From contig DPBN01000150.1 in the NCBI GenBank assembly GCA_003516955.1, positions 1-8,274 of the forward strand: a DNA stretch of 8,274 nt. The letters are read 5' to 3'. The notes below the pieces were generated by a model. It had not been told where the DNA came from. It did no database searches and saw only the letters and a program-made list of their open reading frames with translations. A program made the position numbers and the translations under genes. Of the stretch, positions 1-7,077 are shown in pieces (position 1 is the first letter of the stretch; each line of letters opens with the position of its first letter). This DNA is from Armatimonadota bacterium (lineage in GTDB: Bacteria > Armatimonadota > Fimbriimonadia > Fimbriimonadales > Fimbriimonadaceae).

Positions 1-67
1 CGTCCCCGTTGGGCGAGACGTAGAGGATCGTCGGGGCTACGCCGATGCAGAGAACCCAAGGCAGCAT
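1..67 (-). CDS. N-terminus of a probable secreted beta-helix-type protein (partial)
   Basis: An open minus-strand frame begins at an ATG (67-65) and runs off the left edge after 22 codons, so only the N-terminus is seen. The visible peptide starts with a short hydrophobic stretch (MLPWVLCIGVAP) that could be a minimal signal peptide, followed by ILYVSPNGD. YVSPNGxD just after the signal peptide is how many bacterial right-handed parallel beta-helix or pectate-lyase-like secreted proteins begin; that family link is inference from about nine residues. No ATG, GTG or TTG lies in frame in the codons read upstream (to about position 124), and no good Shine-Dalgarno is seen. The start is 52 bp from the divergent DUF1680 glycosidase start, so the two may share a control region and act on related plant cell-wall material. 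The peptide has no basic n-region, which lowers confidence. Confidence 0.45.
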   Translation of the reverse strand, partial: MLPWVLCIGVAPTILYVSPNGD

Positions 68-119
68 GGCCCAGTTTGCCCCAAGAAACCCACGCCAACG
101 ATTGCATTGTGAGAGTGGA

Positions 120-2414
120 ATGCGGATAGGATTATCGTTAGCCATGATCTCGTGTCTCCTGCTCACCCTGCTCGCCGCGCCGCAGGCTCAGCCGTTTGAC
201 CTGGCGGACGTGCGGCTGACGGACGGCCCGTTCCTGGAGGCGCAGCGCGTGCACGCCGCCTACCTCAAGCGCCTCGAACCGGACCGTCTCCTCGCCCGGT
301 TCCGGGAGACGGCGGGGCTGAAGCCCAAGGCCCCTGGCTACGGCGGCTGGGAGGCGATGGGAGTGTCGGGCCACAGCCTCGGCCACTACCTGTCGGCCAT
401 CTCCGCGATGGGGAGAGCGACGGGAGACCCCGAGTTCCGCCGGCGAGTCGGCTACCTCGTAGACGAGCTCAAGCTGTGCCAGGACGCCCGCGGCACCGGC
501 TACGTGGCGGCCATTCCCGACGAGAAGCGGCTGTGGAGCGAGATTCGGCGCGGCGAGATCAGGAGCCAAGGGTTCGACCTCAACGGGGTCTGGGTGCCTT
601 GGTACACCCTGCACAAGCTGTTCGCGGGCCTCCTGGACGCCCATCGGCTGATGGGCAACCGGAAGGCGCTGGAGATCGCCCGCAGGCTCGGAGACTGGGC
701 GATCGACGTGACGAAGAACCTGAACGATGAGCAGTGGCAGCGCATGCTCGCCTGCGAGCACGGCGGGATGAACGAGGTCTTGGCGGAGCTGTCGGCGCGA
801 ACGAAGGACCCACGGTATCTCGCCCTCGCCCGCAAGTTCCACCACCGGGCGGTTCTCGATCCGCTGGCCGAAGGCAGGGACATCCTTCCCGGCAAGCACG
901 CCAACACCCAGTTTCCGAAGCTGATCGGGCTGGCGACGATCCACGACCTGACCGGCGATCCGTCCGCGGAGCGGGCGGTTCGCTTCTTCTGGGAGACGGT
1001 GGTGCGGCATCACACCTACGCGATCGGCGGCAACAGCGACCACGAGTACTTCGGGCCGCCCGATCGGCTGGCGGATCGGTTGTCGACCAACACCTGCGAG
1101 ACCTGCAACACGTACAACATGCTCAAGCTGACCCAGAGGGTGTTCGACTGGTCGCCGAGCGGGGAGGCGGCCGACTACGCGGAGCGCGCCCTCTGGAACC
1201 ATATCCTCGCCTCAACGAACCGCGAGGACGGGGGAGTGACGTACTACGTGACGCTCCAGCCAGGAACGGCCCGAACCTACAACCGCCCCTTCGACGACTT
1301 CACGTGCTGCGTGGGAACGGGCATGGAGAACCACGCCCGCTACGGGCTGTACCTCTACGCCCACGAGGGGGCGCGTCGGCTGTACGTCAACCACTTCGTG
1401 CCCTCCACGCTGCGGTTCCGCGAGGCCGGGCTGGAGTTCCGGCTGGATTCGGGCCTGCCCGCGAACGGCAAGGTTCGGCTGACCGTCACGAAGGGCGGGC
1501 CGCGCAGCCTCGAGGTGCTCGTTCGGCATCCCTCCTGGGTCCAGGGGGATGTGGCCTACCGGATCGATGGCCGGCGGATCGCGAGCTCCAGGAGGGCCGG
1601 ATTCGATGTTTTGAGGCGGACCTGGAGGGCCAACGACTCCGTGGAGTTCGAGCTGCCGCTCGAGCCGCGCGTGGAGCCCACACCGGACAACCCGAGCCGC
1701 TTCGCGCTGCTGTACGGCCCGTTGGTGCTCGCCGCGGACCTCGGTCGCGGAGGCGAGGTGGAGCGGCTGCCGGTGCTGGTGACGGGAGGCCGGCCGGTCC
1801 GGGACTGGCTGCGGCGCATGCCTGGCGAGCGCTTGGCGTTCCGCACGGTTGGCGTCGGTCGGCCGGAGGATCTGACGCTTCGGCCGTTCTACGAGCTGGT
1901 CCACGAGCGGGCGATCGTCTACTTCGACGCCTTCACCGAGCGCCAGTGGGCCGAGAGGGAGGAGGAGTATCGGGCCGAGGAGAGGCGCCGCGCCGAGCTG
2001 GCCGCAAAGACTGTCGACGAGCTGCGGATCGGCGAGATGCAGCCAGAGCGGGACCATGGTCTCACCGGCGAGAACACGTCCGCGGGGGAGGCGATGGGGC
2101 GGAAGTGGCGCCACGCCACCGACGGCGGCTGGTTCGAGTTCACGCTGAAGGTGGATCCCGGCGTTCCGAACGAGCTGGTGGTGACTTACTGGGGCGCGGA
2201 CTCCGGCGGGCGCGAGTTCGACATCCTCGTCGACGGCCGCAAGATCGCCACGGAGCGGCTGGATGGTCGTTACGGGCGCCGGTTCGTGGACGTGGTCTAT
2301 CCGTTGCCGGAAGAGCTGGTGAAGGGGAAGACTTCGGTGCGCGTTCGGTTCGCGGCGCTGCCGGGTCGCTGGGCCGGGGGTGTGTTCGGCGTCCGGGTCG
2401 TGCGGTCCCGATGA
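120..2414 (+). CDS. Secreted DUF1680 glycosidase, GH127/GH146 type (beta-L-arabinofuranosidase)
   Basis: Predicted to release beta-L-arabinofuranose from plant glycans outside the cytoplasm. I chose ATG 120 (764 aa) because it gives a signal peptide (MRIGLSLAMISCLLLTLLAAPQAQ) and leaves room for the divergent gene; an upstream ATG at 45 would place 25 non-signal residues first, and ATG 144 is an alternative. The catalytic (alpha/alpha)6 region follows. By family knowledge from HypBA1, Glu309 (DHEYF) is the acid/base, Cys396 in the Cys396-Cys397 pair is the nucleophile, and Glu327, Cys329, Cys396 and Cys397 bind zinc; all are present. The CETCNTYNMLKL context looks closer to GH146 than to HypBA1-like GH127, from memory. 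RFALLYGPLVLA (527-538) marks the beta-sandwich part. A charged helix (about 607-630) links to a C-terminal beta domain (about 632-764) resembling DUF6805. Exact substrate is not determinable. The Shine-Dalgarno is weak (GAGAG at 111-115). Confidence 0.9.
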   Translation: MRIGLSLAMISCLLLTLLAAPQAQPFDLADVRLTDGPFLEAQRVHAAYLKRLEPDRLLARFRETAGLKPKAPGYGGWEAMGVSGHSLGHYLSAISAMGRATGDPEFRRRVGYLVDELKLCQDARGTGYVAAIPDEKRLWSEIRRGEIRSQGFDLNGVWVPWYTLHKLFAGLLDAHRLMGNRKALEIARRLGDWAIDVTKNLNDEQWQRMLACEHGGMNEVLAELSARTKDPRYLALARKFHHRAVLDPLAEGRDILPGKHANTQFPKLIGLATIHDLTGDPSAERAVRFFWETVVRHHTYAIGGNSDHEYFGPPDRLADRLSTNTCETCNTYNMLKLTQRVFDWSPSGEAADYAERALWNHILASTNREDGGVTYYVTLQPGTARTYNRPFDDFTCCVGTGMENHARYGLYLYAHEGARRLYVNHFVPSTLRFREAGLEFRLDSGLPANGKVRLTVTKGGPRSLEVLVRHPSWVQGDVAYRIDGRRIASSRRAGFDVLRRTWRANDSVEFELPLEPRVEPTPDNPSRFALLYGPLVLAADLGRGGEVERLPVLVTGGRPVRDWLRRMPGERLAFRTVGVGRPEDLTLRPFYELVHERAIVYFDAFTERQWAEREEEYRAEERRRAELAAKTVDELRIGEMQPERDHGLTGENTSAGEAMGRKWRHATDGGWFEFTLKVDPGVPNELVVTYWGADSGGREFDILVDGRKIATERLDGRYGRRFVDVVYPLPEELVKGKTSVRVRFAALPGRWAGGVFGVRVVRSR

Positions 2415-2430
2415 TGGAACCTTGGGCTGC

Positions 2431-2455
2431 CTCCTGCGGTTCCTCCATGCAGGAG
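2431..2455 (+). terminator. Hairpin 16 nt after the glycosidase stop, possible terminator
   Basis: CTCCTGC (2431-2437) pairs perfectly with GCAGGAG (2449-2455) around an 11-nt loop. It sits just downstream of the DUF1680 stop codon, where a terminator is expected. There is no T-run after it, so it may only stabilise the mRNA 3' end or be chance. The call is tentative. Confidence 0.3.
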
Positions 2456-2509
2456 CCGACAACTTGCTTGGGACAGCCCGCGGCGTGAGGCTGCCGTTAC
2501 GGTATCTTT

Positions 2510-2534
2510 GGGCCTGAAAGGGCCCGATTTCGGG
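2510..2534. repeat. Two overlapping inverted repeats upstream of the Wzz gene
   Basis: GGGCC (2510-2514) pairs with GGCCC (2521-2525) across six bases, and CCCGA (2523-2527) pairs with TCGGG (2530-2534) across two bases. They end five bases before the -24 element of the sigma-54 promoter candidate. They could be a protein-binding site or a small hairpin. As an enhancer site for a sigma-54 activator they would be unusually close, since such sites usually lie about 80 bp or more upstream. Confidence 0.3.
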
Positions 2535-2538
2535 TTTT

Positions 2539-2554
2539 CGGCACGCCTCTTGCC
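2539..2554 (+). promoter_or_regulatory. Sigma-54 (-24/-12) promoter candidate for the Wzz/BY-kinase gene
   Basis: The sequence CGGCACG-CCTC-TTGCC matches the sigma-54 consensus TGGCACG-N4-TTGCW at 10 of 12 specified positions. The invariant GG (2540-2541) and GC (2552-2553) are separated by exactly ten bases, as required. Transcription would start near 2565, leaving a leader of about 33 nt before the ATG at 2598. I found no sigma-70-like -35/-10 pair of acceptable spacing in the 183-bp gap. Sigma-54 control of exopolysaccharide genes is known in other bacteria. RpoN and an activator would be needed and are not in this window. Confidence 0.55.
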
Positions 2555-2597
2555 AGAAGAGTCCTAGGGCGGCACCACCAAGAGCCACGACGAATCC

Positions 2598-4745
2598 ATG
2601 AAGCACGAACTCCAGGAGCACTACTCGGGCGACCTCTCCTTCCGGGACTTGGTCGGCATCTTCAAGCGACAGTGGCCGCTCACCCTCGTCACGGTGGTCC
2701 TGTTCGTGGTTCTGGCCGGCGTCTACACGGCGATCACCCCGTCCAAGTACCGCAGCACGGCCAGGGTTCTCATCGAGAACAACCCCGCGCGCTCCGGCGG
2801 ACAGGGAGACCCCCTGAGCATCATCTCGTACCAAGAGGCGATCTTCGACGTCCCGACGCAGATTCAGATCATGCAGAGCCCGCAGATCCTGAACGACGCG
2901 GCGGTGCAGGCGCAGCTGATCGCCCCCCAGACGCAGGGTCAGCTGGAGTCGGCTCCTTCGGTCGATGTGAAGTCGATCGGCGACACGGGCGTGCTGGAGA
3001 TCAACGTCGACTCGCAGAACCCAGAGCACACGAAGAAGCTGGCCGACGCGTTGCCCATCGTTTTCGGCCGCTACATCCAGAGCCGCCAGAGGGATGCTCT
3101 CGGTCGCGCGATCTCGTACCTGAACAAGCGGCTGGAGGACGAGACGAAGGAGCTCGCCAAGGCTCAGACGGAGCTGGTGAACTTCCGCAAGCGCTACAAC
3201 GTGGTGGACTCCAACACGGAGATGGGCATCCGCGTGAGCTTCGACAGTGCGGCCCAGCAGCAGGTGGCGCAGGCGGAGACCGCCGTCCAGGCCGCTTTGG
3301 CCCGGTTGCAGGAGCTCGAGGTGCAGAGGGCTGCCCTGCCGCAGATGATCGAGCAGCCGTCCACCGTGCAGAGCACGGCCGAGCTGGAGCAGGAGAAGGG
3401 CAACCTGGACCGGCTGCTTGCCTCTCGGCGCCAGCTGCTGCTCACCTACAACGAGAACAGCTTAGCCATCCGCAAGATCGACGAGCAGATCGCCTCGCAG
3501 AAGCAGTACATTGAGAACCTCCAGAAGCGGCTGCTCGTCAAGCCCTCGATCAAGAACCCGCAGCTGGACGCGCTGGATGCCCAGATCGTGGCGGCGAAGG
3601 CGGAGCTGAAGTCTGCCCGCGCTCAGCTTGCGGCGGCCCAGAGTCAGGCGGCCCAGCGGAGCAGCAGCCTGATGTCCATGCAGAGTCTGGCCAAGCAGCA
3701 GGCCGCTCTGGAGTCCAAGGTCGCGGAGCGGGAGCAGACGATCCGTCGGCTGTCGGCCACGGTGGACGACCTGGTGCTGCGCGACAACGCGCTGAAGACC
3801 CCCGTGAGCGTGGTGATGGCCGCTTCGGACCCGGTCAAGATCGCGCCGAAGCTGGAGATGAACCTGGCGGTTGGCGCGCTCTTCGGCTTGGTGTTCGGCC
3901 TGATGCTCGCGATGGCTCGGGACACGCTGCAGGATCGCGTCGCCTCGGACCGGGACGCCAAGCACGTTTCCGGCCTGGACATCCTCGCTCGGCTGCCCGT
4001 GGTCAAGCGGGCCAGCCCGCTCGTGGCGCGCAGCGGGGATCCGCTCGCCCTGGACCGCTACCGGCTGCTGCGCAGCAACATGGCCCTGGCGCACGAGTAC
4101 CAAAAGAACGGCACGGGGCTGGTGCGGGCCGAGGATGGCATCGACGTGTTCGACGGCGAGTTCCACCCGACGGCGGTGATGCCGTACAACGATCCGAGCC
4201 TCAAGGCTGTGATGGTCACCAGCACGTTCGCTGGCGAGGGCAAGTCGGTGGTGGCCGCAAACCTGGCCACGGCGATGGCTCTGGATGGTCGCTCGGTCAT
4301 CCTGGTCGACGCCAACCTGCGGATGCCGACCGTGCACCGGGCGTTCGGCGTGGAGCAGGTGCCCGGCCTCTCCGAGGTGCTGAACGGCGAGAAGGAGCTC
4401 GAGGAGGTCGTCAAGGACTCGCCGATCCAGAACCTGCGCGTGGTGCCGGCGGGAACCCTGCCGAGCAACCCCTCGGGGCTCATCGCGTCGGACCGCATGG
4501 TGGAGACCCACGAGAAGCTGAAGGAGATGGCCGACGTGGTGATCTACGACACGGTCAGCAGCTTCGCCCTCGCGGACTCGCAGGCCCTGGCGGCCATCGT
4601 GGGAACGGTCCTGTTCGTCACGAAGGTCGGCGGGCCGAAGAAGGACGACATGCGCGAGGCCATCTCGACGCTGAAGATGACGAAGGCGCGGATTCTGGGC
4701 ATCGTCGTGAACAGGGATCCCTCCGCCCGCGTGGTTCTCAGCTGA
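2598..4745 (+). CDS. Wzz chain-length domain fused to BY-kinase-like ATPase domain
   Basis: A 715-aa inner-membrane polysaccharide co-polymerase (PCP-2a architecture), expected to govern length and export of an exopolysaccharide. Transmembrane helix 1 is at about 27-46, a periplasmic Wzz region with long coiled coils at about 170-240 and 290-395, a proline-spaced stretch (Pro402, Pro412, Pro417), then transmembrane helix 2 at about 423-440. The cytoplasmic domain holds DRYRLLR (486-492), matching the oligomerisation motif ExxRxxR with Asp for Glu. Walker A is AGEGKS (545-550, Lys549), Walker A' is VDANLR (570-575) and Walker B is VVIYDT (647-652). Consensus deviations: no Pro before GEGK, Asn573 for the second Asp of DxD, and Val653 for the usual Pro. 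The last 40 residues have no tyrosine, so the usual autophosphorylation cluster is missing. About 40 residues separate RLLRSN from the ATPase core, longer than usual. The ATG at 2598 has no clear Shine-Dalgarno. Confidence 0.88.
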   Translation: MKHELQEHYSGDLSFRDLVGIFKRQWPLTLVTVVLFVVLAGVYTAITPSKYRSTARVLIENNPARSGGQGDPLSIISYQEAIFDVPTQIQIMQSPQILNDAAVQAQLIAPQTQGQLESAPSVDVKSIGDTGVLEINVDSQNPEHTKKLADALPIVFGRYIQSRQRDALGRAISYLNKRLEDETKELAKAQTELVNFRKRYNVVDSNTEMGIRVSFDSAAQQQVAQAETAVQAALARLQELEVQRAALPQMIEQPSTVQSTAELEQEKGNLDRLLASRRQLLLTYNENSLAIRKIDEQIASQKQYIENLQKRLLVKPSIKNPQLDALDAQIVAAKAELKSARAQLAAAQSQAAQRSSSLMSMQSLAKQQAALESKVAEREQTIRRLSATVDDLVLRDNALKTPVSVVMAASDPVKIAPKLEMNLAVGALFGLVFGLMLAMARDTLQDRVASDRDAKHVSGLDILARLPVVKRASPLVARSGDPLALDRYRLLRSNMALAHEYQKNGTGLVRAEDGIDVFDGEFHPTAVMPYNDPSLKAVMVTSTFAGEGKSVVAANLATAMALDGRSVILVDANLRMPTVHRAFGVEQVPGLSEVLNGEKELEEVVKDSPIQNLRVVPAGTLPSNPSGLIASDRMVETHEKLKEMADVVIYDTVSSFALADSQALAAIVGTVLFVTKVGGPKKDDMREAISTLKMTKARILGIVVNRDPSARVVLS

Positions 4746-4751
4746 CGCGTC

Positions 4752-6014
4752 CTAAGGCCTTCGCCACAGGATGTAGACCGGGTCCTCGCCGACCCGGTCT
4801 GGCATTTTGGTCAGCGTGGGCGGTGCGCCCGCGGCGAGGGGCATCGTCTGGACCGACTCGATCTTGCCAGGCGGAGCGGAGAGCTTGGACCGGCTGGTCC
4901 TGCCCGATCCGGTGGGGGACCACGCCACCCAAGCGACCCGGCGCGGCTCCTGCGCGTTCTCGAACTCGAACACGTACAGATCGTCGCGCCGCTCGGCGAC
5001 CTTGCGCACGAACCGGAACTCTCCGAGCGTGGCCATCAGGTGCGCGAAAGCGTGGAAAGCGGGCTTGGGCGCGTAGTGCCGCGTGAGGCCGGACGAGCCG
5101 TGCAGCTGCGGCGTGTCGTCGTCGTTGAACCAGTAGAGGTACGCCCGCTGGACGTCCATGGACGCGAACAGCAGGAAGCTACGAACGATGAAGCGGGCTT
5201 GTTCCTCGTCGGAGACGTCGACCCACTTGGCGAAGTCGCCGTCCGGCTTGGGGGTGGCGGTCGACGCGTCGTAGCCGAACTCCGTGACCCAAAGGGGGCG
5301 GCCGGGCAGGTTGCGGTCGCGCCACTCGATCGCGGTTTGGACGTCCTTCAGGTAGTGGAGTCGCTCATCCTCGGGGTGGCTTCGCCGCCAAGTCGGATAC
5401 TCCTCGAGCATCGGGTAGGTATGAACCGTCACGACGTCCACCAGGTCTTTGGCGTCCTCGAACAGGCGGAGGGTCTTGGCATAGCGGTGGCTGCTGCCGG
5501 TTGTGGCTGCGCAGGTTGCGATCTTCAGGCGTGGGTCGGCCTTGCGGATCCCTTGCGCCATGGACCGGAAGATCCGGCCGTAGAGCGCGTCGTCGAACAC
5601 CCCGGGCTCGTTGCCGATCTCCACCGACGAGAGATAGGGGTACGGGCTGGACGGGCCGAACCACCTCGCCAGACAGAAGCCGTAGGCGAAGGCGTCCCGT
5701 TCCGGGTCTTTCCACTTCTGCGGTGCGAGCTCTTCGAACATCAACGTGGCGTCGACCTCGTATCCTTCCTTGACCCAGGATCCGTAGAGGTCCTTCCAGT
5801 CCACGCCGTTCTGAGCCTTGGGAAGGGGCGTCGGATTCCTAGGGTCGTCTCCCAGGTCCCAAGAGGCGGGATGGTAGTTCCGCAGGAGGCGCGCCACCGG
5901 CTTGTACAGCTCGGGCTTGAACAGCACCGTGTGGACGTTCAGGCCGAGGAAGTCGCGCAACACAGGCTTCGGGGAGGCGGCGAGCGTCGCGGCGAGGGCG
6001 AGGGTGGCGATCAT
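4752..6014 (-). CDS. Secreted clan GH-A glycoside hydrolase (TIM barrel)
   Basis: A 420-aa retaining glycosidase, probably exported. The N-terminus MIATLALAATLAASPKP looks like a short signal peptide without a basic n-region. Clan GH-A landmarks occur in order: GNEP with acid/base Glu136, VHTYP with His198, VTEFG with nucleophile Glu245, and YWFN with Trp295 at the expected last barrel strand. The barrel spans about 20-335, with a small beta-rich C-terminal part (about 340-420). The family is not certain; GH39-like or GH5-like are the best guesses. The start is supported by GAGGA (6027-6023) eight bases upstream of the ATG. It converges on the Wzz gene with a 6-bp gap, so a role in cutting or trimming that exopolysaccharide, as PslG does in Pseudomonas, is plausible but inferred. 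Plant-glycan degradation, given the nearby DUF1680 enzyme, is the alternative. Its 3' coding end contains the opposite-strand terminator. Confidence 0.8.
   Translation of the reverse strand: MIATLALAATLAASPKPVLRDFLGLNVHTVLFKPELYKPVARLLRNYHPASWDLGDDPRNPTPLPKAQNGVDWKDLYGSWVKEGYEVDATLMFEELAPQKWKDPERDAFAYGFCLARWFGPSSPYPYLSSVEIGNEPGVFDDALYGRIFRSMAQGIRKADPRLKIATCAATTGSSHRYAKTLRLFEDAKDLVDVVTVHTYPMLEEYPTWRRSHPEDERLHYLKDVQTAIEWRDRNLPGRPLWVTEFGYDASTATPKPDGDFAKWVDVSDEEQARFIVRSFLLFASMDVQRAYLYWFNDDDTPQLHGSSGLTRHYAPKPAFHAFAHLMATLGEFRFVRKVAERRDDLYVFEFENAQEPRRVAWVAWSPTGSGRTSRSKLSAPPGKIESVQTMPLAAGAPPTLTKMPDRVGEDPVYILWRRP
4775..4808 (+). terminator. Rho-independent terminator of the Wzz gene, inside the convergent gene
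   Basis: AGACCGGGTC (4775-4784) and GACCCGGTCT (4791-4800) form a perfect 10-bp stem with a 6-nt loop. A TTTT (4805-4808) follows after four bases, on the plus strand only. It begins 30 bases after the Wzz stop codon. The same bases encode residues near the C-terminus of the convergent glycosidase, so stem and protein constraints overlap. The four-base gap before the short T-run makes it weaker than a textbook terminator. Confidence 0.6.
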
Positions 6015-6022
6015 GGGGACGA

Positions 6023-6027
6023 TCCTC
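6023..6027 (-). promoter_or_regulatory. Ribosome binding site of the clan GH-A glycosidase
   Basis: On the minus strand GAGGA lies eight bases before the ATG at 6014. It fixes the start and with it the short signal peptide. It is one of the few clear Shine-Dalgarno sites in the window. Confidence 0.6.
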
Positions 6028-6069
6028 GGCCCATCCTACCCCCGGCGATGTGCCAAGCTCGGTTCCGTG

Positions 6070-7020
6070 ATGCGGGTCCATGGAGCCGGGCAGTGGGCGC
6101 CCGAGGCGCAGGAGACGGTGGGGCGGCTGACGCGCCGCTTCGCCAGCTGGACTTTCGGTGAGGAGCCTCCCACCGATACGGAGGTGTGGGTCGGTCCGGG
6201 ATTCTCCGCCGAGCACGGAAGACGGTTGCCTCGGTTGAGGGCCGTGGTCGTGCCTTGGGCCGGCCCCAGCCGAGAGCTGGTCGAGCAGGTCCGGAGCGTG
6301 CCGGGCGTCTCGCTCCACAATTTGCACCACAACGCCGACGCCACCACCGAAATGGCCGTGGCTCTGCTGCTGGCCGTGGCCAAGAGCGTGGCGCCACGCG
6401 ATCGAGCGATGAGGCAGGGAGACTGGGGCGGGCGAGGCCGCGCGTCCTCCGCACTGTTGCTGCGCGGCTCCACCGCGCTGGTCCTAGGCTACGGAGCGAT
6501 CGGGAGGCGCATTGCCCGCGTCTGCAGAGCCCTGGGGATGCGCGTGCTGGCGGTGCGTCGGGAGGCGAGGGCCGGCGACCCTGCCTGGGTGCACCCCGTG
6601 GCGAGGCTGAAGGAGTTTTTGCCCGAGGCGGACGCGCTGCTCTGCTCGCTCCCGCTCACGGAGGAAACGCGAGGCTTGATCGGAAGCCGGGAGATCGAGC
6701 TCCTGCCCGAGAGGGCGATCGTCGTGAACGTGGGCCGAGGGCCGGTCTTCGACGAAGACGCGCTGTACGAGGCCCTTTCGACGGGCCGGCTGTGGGGAGC
6801 CGGACTAGATGTGTGGTGGCAGTATCCCTCGGGCGAACCGCCTAACTGGCCTTCACGCCGACCGTTCCACGAGCTGGAGAACGTGGTTCTGACGCCGCAC
6901 TGTGGCGGATGGGCCGAGGGCATCGACGAGGTTCGCTTCCGCGAGCTGGCCAGGCTTCTGAGACGCTTCGCCGTCGGCGATTGGACCGCGAACGCGGTCG
7001 ACCTCGCCCGAGGGTACTGA
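6070..7020 (+). CDS. D-isomer-specific 2-hydroxyacid dehydrogenase family protein
   Basis: A 316-aa cytoplasmic NAD(P)-dependent oxidoreductase that should interconvert a D-2-hydroxyacid and its 2-oxoacid; the substrate cannot be read from sequence. The frame is open upstream to 5902, but that would overlap the divergent glycosidase by 113 bp. ATG 6070 (or the adjacent GTG 6067) gives the usual family length and a 55-bp divergent gap. The Rossmann glycine motif is GYGAIG (140-145). Catalytic Arg223 lies in NVGRGPVFDEDAL and catalytic His277 in NVVLTPH. The expected catalytic Glu is best matched by Glu256 in DVWWQYPSGEPP; compared with the usual DVFxxEP it has about four extra residues between DV and EP. 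No clear Shine-Dalgarno is visible. Neighbours do not suggest a pathway; it has its own divergent promoter region and ends at a shared bidirectional terminator. Confidence 0.85.
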   Translation: MRVHGAGQWAPEAQETVGRLTRRFASWTFGEEPPTDTEVWVGPGFSAEHGRRLPRLRAVVVPWAGPSRELVEQVRSVPGVSLHNLHHNADATTEMAVALLLAVAKSVAPRDRAMRQGDWGGRGRASSALLLRGSTALVLGYGAIGRRIARVCRALGMRVLAVRREARAGDPAWVHPVARLKEFLPEADALLCSLPLTEETRGLIGSREIELLPERAIVVNVGRGPVFDEDALYEALSTGRLWGAGLDVWWQYPSGEPPNWPSRRPFHELENVVLTPHCGGWAEGIDEVRFRELARLLRRFAVGDWTANAVDLARGY

Positions 7021-7025
7021 CCGGA

Positions 7026-7058
7026 GAAAAGGCCCCCCGGCGCGACAGGCGCCGGGGG
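7026..7058 (-). terminator. Strong hairpin terminator shared by convergent genes
   Basis: CCCCCGGCGC (7034-7043) and GCGCCGGGGG (7049-7058) form a perfect 10-bp GC stem with a 5-nt loop. Read on the minus strand, a TTTT tract (7030-7027) follows after three bases, so it is a good rho-independent terminator for the small lipoprotein operon. It begins 13 bases after the dehydrogenase stop and could also end plus-strand transcription, although no T-run follows on that strand. Confidence 0.75.
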
Positions 7059-7077
7059 AAGTCGGGTGCCGAGCGCT

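Noticed and set aside
45..119. Upstream ATG extension of the DUF1680 gene
   Set aside because: The extra 25 residues are not signal-like, hide the signal peptide and overlap the divergent gene start.
138..1202. 354-aa minus-strand open frame
   Set aside because: It is antisense to the conserved catalytic domain of the DUF1680 enzyme and its composition is low-information.
734..2488. 584-aa plus-strand open frame
   Set aside because: It overlaps the DUF1680 gene in another frame and is Arg/Gly/Ala-rich with no recognisable motif; the DUF1680 frame has all catalytic residues.
2464..2508. TTGCTT and TATCTT as a sigma-70 promoter for the Wzz gene
   Set aside because: They are separated by more than 30 bases, far outside the usable spacing of about 16-18.
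1212..3029. 605-aa minus-strand open frame
   Set aside because: It lies antisense across the glycosidase, the spacer and the Wzz gene, shows no domain or motif, and has the Arg/Pro/His-rich make-up of a GC-rich shadow frame.
6050..6056. TTGGCAC on the minus strand upstream of the GH-A gene, a sigma-54 -24-like element
   Set aside because: The -12 GC is absent at the required ten-base spacing (GG is found there), so it is only half a promoter.
5902..6069. N-terminal extension of the 2-hydroxyacid dehydrogenase
   Set aside because: It would overlap the divergent glycosidase start by 113 bp and add residues not expected in the family.
5040..6161. 373-aa plus-strand open frame antisense to the GH-A gene
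   Set aside because: The minus-strand frame carries intact clan GH-A motifs and a good ribosome binding site; this frame has neither.
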